From positions 2,101,001 through 2,165,000 of the forward strand of contig JAUCEF010000013.1 in the NCBI GenBank assembly GCA_033558025.1: DNA of 64,000 nt, read 5' to 3'. The notes beneath the pieces were generated by a model. That model had not been told where the DNA came from. It saw only the letters and a program-made list of their open reading frames with translations, and ran no database searches. The first letter of the stretch is position 1; each line of letters starts with the position of its first letter. Of the stretch, positions 59,992-64,000 are shown piece after piece. The position numbers and the translations under genes were made by a program. This DNA comes from Phytophthora sp. 'mugwort' (lineage: Eukaryota > Oomycota > Peronosporomycetes > Peronosporales > Peronosporaceae).

Positions 59992-62827
59992 GCCAACTAC
60001 AACGCTTGCTTCTTTTTTACACTTCTCCTCGGCTGTCCATCGGTTGCCTTTTGTCCCCCTTGGCCAATCACAGATGCGTCTGTTTTGGCCAATCAGGGAG
60101 CGCACCCCGTCTACGGGCAGCGAGTGCTCCACGGCCAGTCACTCCAGCCTCGCCAGTGACGCGTCTTTCTACAGCGCGTCATCCGGCGACTGTTCGGAGC
60201 GGCTGACTGATGGGTACACCAGTCCCGGCTCTGGCGAGCTAGGGGTTCGGTTACACATTACCGCCCCCGTTTTGGGCTCGCCTGAGCCGGAAATCGAGCC
60301 GCCGGACCCTCCACGCGCGGTGCCACTGCTCGGCACCGGCGGCGTTTCAACTGCTGCAACTTCGGGCACGGGTTCAGGACCCGCAGCGCCCATTGCACGC
60401 CAAGCCGCGACGCGGGCCGAGGCCTCTGGGGCCCAAGATGAAGCCAGCCTCGCGGCTTCAACGTCGCGTCGTTTCGCGACGGCGGCGACCAGCTTCGAGC
60501 CCCCGGGCCATCCCATGGACGGGCCTGGGCCCCAAGCACTTGCCCCCACTATGGGAGAATCCCTGGCCGCTCAGGCCTCGCAGGGGTTCTCGCCGCTCGC
60601 CTCGCCCGCCACCATGGACGTCAACGATGGCGGCGCTGCCGCTGGCTCTCCTGGAGCCCCAAGACCTCCGTTGGACCCCGGCCCGGGTCCTACGGAGAGC
60701 CAAGACGCTCCTCTCGCTCTTCCGCCTGCCAGGCCCCCCTCGTTTCCCCCCTGCGATGTGGCACGACCCGGCAGGGCGACCGGCAGGCTGCCCGATCGGG
60801 TCGTGCCGGGGCAAGCACTTGCAGCCGCCACGGCGCGTGCCCTCGGCTCCCCCGGCCAAAGCGACATCTCCAGCGACGGCGAGGACGCGCTGGATGTCCA
60901 CGCCGCCGCTGCCCAAGGCCCACAACCCCTCGCGAGTGCTGGATCCCCACCCGGCAGGGCGGCTTGCGTGCTGCCCGGCCAGGTCGTGCCCAGCACTCCG
61001 GCAAGCCCTCCCCCATCCCCAGCTGCGGCTGCTGCTTCCCCCCAAGTAGCCGCAGCCGCAGCTGACGATGCAGCACCCCCTGCTGACCGCGCTGCCGTGG
61101 AGCGCCACGTGCGCGCCGAGCCACGACAAGACCAAGCACTTACGGCTCGCGCGCATATGGCGCCCAAGTACGGCGATGAGTTCAGCAGCGACGGACGCTA
61201 CGATGAGGAGACCAAGGGCGACAACGAAGATGACGAGTGCGGCGAGGACGCTCAAGTACCGGGACCTCCGATCTACCACCCTCGGCCGGCCAACGGCCTC
61301 GAGGACCCGGTGCTGACGGTGTACGCGCACAACGCTGCTGCTTTCGAGTGCGCGTTGTGCGCGCACATCGTCCGCGATCTTGCGGCGCTCGTCGTCCATC
61401 GACGCACAGCGCATCGTGGCACCCGCTTCGTGGACCACTTTCACAGCGGGTGCACGTGCGGCATCGGCTTCAAGTCGCGTGCAGCAGCGACGAAGCATGC
61501 CCAGGCTTGCGCGCAGAGCGCCTACGCGGCCGAAGCTGCTGCACGCGACTCCCCAACGACGACTACAGCTCGTGCTCGTTCCCTCCGCGGCGAGGAGGCC
61601 CCAAGACCTACCAAGCCTCTCGCCGCGGCGGTGCCTGTCACTGCGACAGCCGCATCAAGCGACATCGCGGTGACAGACACCGCCGCCCAACAGAGCGCCA
61701 TGCCTCCCGCTGCTGTTCAAGACGGGCACCGACACGTCCCCCCCGTGCGGTGCCCACTGTCTCCGCCCCCCGAAGTTCGTGTCGGTGGCAATCGCCGCCG
61801 ACTCAACAGCTCGAGCTCGTGCCCTGCGGTCGACCTGGACGCCCTGATGCAGGACGCCGAGGACGACCTGATGCTCGAGCTCGCAGCGGACGAGGACATG
61901 CCGGACGCCTCTTCTGCCCAGCCTGCGGCCAGACCCACGCGATGGGGGCCACGACACCGAGCCGTCGGAGCAGCGGTCATCGCTCGGCTGGTGACCGGCG
62001 AGCAAACGACTGCTGCCCCGACAGCTCGACGACCTACACCGACAGCAGCTCCGACTCAGCGAACCACGAGATGGGGCCCAAGCCCACGCGCAATCGGAGC
62101 TGCTGCCATCGCGAGACTGGAGGCCACCGCCGGCACCTCGCCCACAGCGCCTCCCAGCAGCATGTCGCTCGAGTCAGCGAGGGCCCCAAGCCGGACTTCG
62201 ACTCGGTGGGGCCCACGCCCACTAGTGATACTGACCCGAGCGGCACGCCGAGCACCAAGACCGCCAAGCCAGCTCCAAGAGGTGGCACCACTGCCAGCAC
62301 CGGTGCCACCCGAAGCTGCTGAAACTCCGGTCACGGTCACGATGGACGTTGACAGCGGCTCGGACGACCTCCAGCCGTGGGTACTGCGCTTCGACGGCGC
62401 CTGCCGCCGTAACCCAGGCCCGGGCGGCGCCGGTGCAGCACTCTTCGACCCAAGTGGCGCTGTGGTGTGGACGTGCTCGCACTACATGCCGAGAAGCAGC
62501 GAGACGAACAACACCGCCGAATACACGGCGCTGCTGCTCGGCGTGCAGAGCGCGCTACACCACGGCGCCTCCCGACTGCTGATCGAAGGCGACAGCAACC
62601 TGGTGTTGGCGCAAGTGCGGGGCTCCTTCGGGTGCACCAATGGACGGCTCCGAGGGCTGCGGAACCGAGTTCGACACGCGCTGCGACGACTTGCTTGGCA
62701 CAGGCTGCGGCACATTGATCGCAAAGCCAACGGCCAAGCTGACCGCCTGGCCAACAGGGCACTGGACCAACGCCGGACGCGCATGGAGTGTGGCCCCCAC
62801 GACGGCGACATGGCGACATGCTTCGCC
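59992..62827 (+). mobile_element. Utopia-like retrotransposon, copy 10 (short form, 3' part missing)
   Basis: It matches copy 9 until CTTCGCC at 62821-62827 and then changes abruptly to unrelated AT-richer DNA. The 5' end is present and the 3' half is missing, the opposite of the 5' truncation usual for target-primed insertion. A 3-base deletion near 60845 (CCCTCGGC for CCCTGGGCGGC) is private. Confidence 0.88.
60074..62827 (+). pseudogene. Truncated retrotransposon polyprotein ending after RNase H (copy 10)
   Basis: 918 residues of element sequence cover the N-terminal region, both zinc fingers and a complete RNase H with all four acidic residues. Reverse transcriptase, knuckle and endonuclease are absent. 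The frame runs through the junction for another 98 codons of flanking DNA to a stop at 63124, making a chimeric open frame of 1016 residues. Private changes include Asp to Gly (PSTGSE) and Lys to Asn in the basic KRRR cluster (GGNRRRL). Confidence 0.9.
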
Positions 62828-63010
62828 AGTAATGCAAACGATGAGGTTAACTTCGAGATGACAACCAAAGAACGTGTAGATGCTGTCCGAGGGGTGTTAC
62901 TTATTCTTTTTGATCACCCTGACTTGGAAAACAAGCTGATGAAGAACCTTCGGATTCTTCAGTCGCGTGCTCGAGAGCAGCTCCGGGCCGAAACGGAAGA
63001 AGCACTGACA
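62828..63010 (+). pseudogene. Unidentified coding fragment fused in frame to the truncated element
   Basis: About 61 residues in the frame of copy 10 look protein-like: MTTKERVDAVRG, a hydrophobic stretch, then an amphipathic Glu/Arg/Leu-rich segment ending EEALTHA. From about 63010 the same frame becomes Ser/Phe-rich, as expected for the antisense of a gene, so I place the end there; the limit is approximate. I do not recognise the family. It has no start of its own upstream of the junction and is probably an internal piece of a host or other repeat gene. Confidence 0.4.
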
Positions 63011-63351
63011 CACGCGTCAATCACCAGCTCTTTTGCTTCTGCTAAGACATCTTGCATATTAGGATTTAGGCCAAATTTTTCTATCAGATTTAGCGTTTGG
63101 GCAATATCATCTTTCGCTCCATAGTAACTATTAGGACCGAATCGGTGGACCCGACTTACTATCATGTATAACCGGATATTAGTTATTACAAGATCATTTA
63201 GGACAGGTTTATCTGTACTGAGAGTTGTTGTACCCACAATACGAATAGCTTCCACCGAACATATAAAATCCGCGAGGGGAATCTGTACACAAACAAGAAC
63301 ATGCTCCTTTCCCTGTGGATATACTGTGCTGCAACCCCTAAGAATCTCCTT
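62959..63351 (-). pseudogene. Unidentified coding fragment on the minus strand
   Basis: The minus strand is open from 63351 (just after TAA TAG) to a stop at 62959. The part from 63351 to about 63010 reads like real protein: STVYPQGKEHVLVCVQIPL, then TTTLSTDKPVLNDLV, FGPNSYYGAKDDIAQ and a helical Glu/Lys/Leu segment ending near VIDAC. It has no ATG near its beginning, so it is an exon or a broken piece. It converges with the plus-strand fragment at about 63010. I do not recognise the family, and no function is proposed. Confidence 0.4.
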
Positions 63352-63531
63352 CTATTAATATATACGACATCAGATTTAATTATAAATAACCGACATCGGA
63401 CACTTAGGCCGTGTTCGTTTAGCAAAATAGTACGTATTATCTGCCACAAAATGCATATTATGTTCAACGAACACGTCGTCTTGAATGCGCATTATCCCCA
63501 CATAAAAAATTTATGCGTTTTCTCAGAATAG
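63352..63531. other. AT-rich stretch without a recognisable gene
   Basis: Short frames here have no protein-like character. It contains a perfect 10-bp inverted repeat (CGTGTTCGTT at 63410-63419, AACGAACACG at 63466-63475, 46 bases apart). This might be the remains of a small inverted-repeat element, but no target duplication is visible. Confidence 0.5.
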
Positions 63532-63654
63532 CCTTTTCGGTCTTCTGAGGATGCCGAAGTGATACTGCGTGGTGAGCACCGCGCGACCATTCGACAAAGA
63601 GCAGAGCAGCACGAAGATCGCAAGTTTGAACAGCAGAAAGATTGCAAGCGATGA
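63532..63654 (+). pseudogene. Charged Glu/Gln/Arg-rich fragment (possible coiled-coil tail)
   Basis: A 40-codon open frame ends at TGA 63652-63654 and includes RQRAEQHEDRKFEQQKDCKR, which looks like the charged helical tail of a longer protein. It overlaps the ATG of the next fragment (ATGA). Too short to assign. Confidence 0.25.
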
Positions 63655-64000
63655 AGTTTACGTGGGACCTGGACATGGAGAAGTACCTCCTGGAGTTAGT
63701 GCTTCCAGCCCGAGGGGGTACGTCCGGGAAGGGCTTAAAGAAGAAGGCGTAGCACAGCATTGACGACGCGATGAACGCTCGGTATGATCGTGATATGCAA
63801 GGTTTGGCATGTACTTTTTCTCTAGCGATCTTTGGTTTGCATCACTGCGCTGACGATGCACTGAACAGGGAAGTGTCAGTCAAAGTATCAGCGTTTAATG
63901 GCGCAGTACAAGACGTACCGCTTTACAAGCAGCCTTAGTGGGGCTGGCGTGGGGCTGGCGTCGAACCCGGGACAAACCGAATGCTGCTGGACGGCAGCGT
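63651..64000 (+). pseudogene. Decayed Myb/SANT-like DNA-binding domain gene, runs off the window
   Basis: From the ATG at 63651 the sequence reads FTWDLDMEKYLLELVL, then GLKKKA, a TAG stop at 63750-63752, and HSIDDAMNARYDRDM in the same frame. This is the pattern of Myb/SANT-like domains (Pfam Myb_DNA-bind_3 type), in which the stop position is normally Trp (TGG). From 63874 another frame continues with SKYQRLMAQYKTY and SLSGAG, the second half of that domain type. An 11-base tandem duplication (GTGGGGCTGGC, 63938-63959) then shifts the frame again. An intron between about 63782 and 63870 cannot be excluded. Such domains are common in transposon-derived genes of fungi, oomycetes and plants. 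The identification rests on pattern memory only. Confidence 0.55.

Larger units (their letters stand above)
1..62827 (+). repeat. Head-to-tail array of a U2-associated non-LTR retrotransposon (9 full copies, 1 truncated, 1 tail)
   Basis: The same unit recurs with starts at 1, 6727, 13453, 20179, 26904, 33438, 39981, 46706, 53249 and 59792, always on the + strand and with no other DNA between copies. Units 1-5 and 7 are the long form; units 6, 8, 9 and 10 lack a 183-base block near the 5' end of the reading frame. There are no LTRs, no protease or integrase, no poly(A) tract and no 3' microsatellite. Unit-specific variants are spread along the array, which argues against one copy having been multiplied by the assembler. 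The array continues left of the window, because bases 1-59 are the 3' end of a further copy. Confidence 0.97.

Noticed and set aside
1..62827. Telomeric retrotransposon array of the HeT-A or Giardia type
   Set aside because: The orientation and gradient would fit, but there is no telomere repeat, the array does not end at the left of the window, and the U2 segments give a better explanation.
1..62827. Assembly artefact from repeating one unit
   Set aside because: Copies differ by specific substitutions, two length forms and private indels. Copies 1-4 remain similar enough that the exact copy number should be confirmed with long reads.
1..62827. LTR retrotransposon or viral genome
   Set aside because: No terminal repeats, primer-binding site, protease, integrase, capsid or envelope domain; the reverse transcriptase, CCHC knuckle and RPD-X14-D endonuclease are those of R2/Utopia-type non-LTR elements.

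Overview
The window is eukaryotic and almost wholly occupied by one repeat family. Positions 1-62827 form a head-to-tail array of a GC-rich non-LTR retrotransposon: the last 59 bases of one copy, nine complete-length copies, and a tenth cut off after its RNase H domain. All copies are on the + strand with periods of 6726, 6726, 6726, 6725, 6534, 6543, 6725, 6543 and 6543 bases. The remaining 62828-64000 is AT-richer flanking DNA with broken gene pieces. The host cannot be named from the sequence. A GC-rich microbial eukaryote such as an oomycete would fit, but this is a guess.

Each copy encodes one polyprotein of 2116 residues (long form) or 2055 residues (short form), counted from the first ATG. 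Its order is: low-complexity Pro/Ala/Ser N-terminus, C2H2 and CCHC zinc fingers, RNase H with D/E/D/D catalytic residues, reverse transcriptase with a YADD motif, CCHC knuckle, and a restriction-like endonuclease of the R2 type (RPD-X14-D). Copies 1, 2, 3, 6, 8 and 9 are open throughout. Copies 4 and 7 share the same one-base frameshift. Copy 5 has a stop codon, a 219-base deletion and a 27-base duplication. Copy 10 is truncated.

The main discovery is in the roughly 370-base spacer between consecutive reading frames. Each spacer holds a segment of about 141 bases that matches U2 snRNA from about nucleotide 39 to the 3' end: the stem-loop IIa sequence, a stem-loop IIb hairpin, an Sm site in the same spacing as human U2, a stem-loop III hairpin with a CUUG loop, and a stem-loop IV-like hairpin. 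The U2 5' domain with the GUAGUA branch-site pairing sequence is missing. The family therefore looks like a U2-snRNA-gene-specific element of the Utopia type. The array has the structure expected if every insertion duplicates the U2 3' part and so leaves a target beside itself.

Copies 1-4 are almost identical, while copies 8-10, next to the flank, carry most of the variants. Shared lesions and mosaic copies show that exchange or duplication at the DNA level has also shaped the array. The right edge is a break inside copy 10, not a normal retrotransposon end. The flank carries two unidentified coding fragments facing each other and a decayed Myb/SANT-like domain gene with a nonsense codon and a frame-shifting 11-base duplication.
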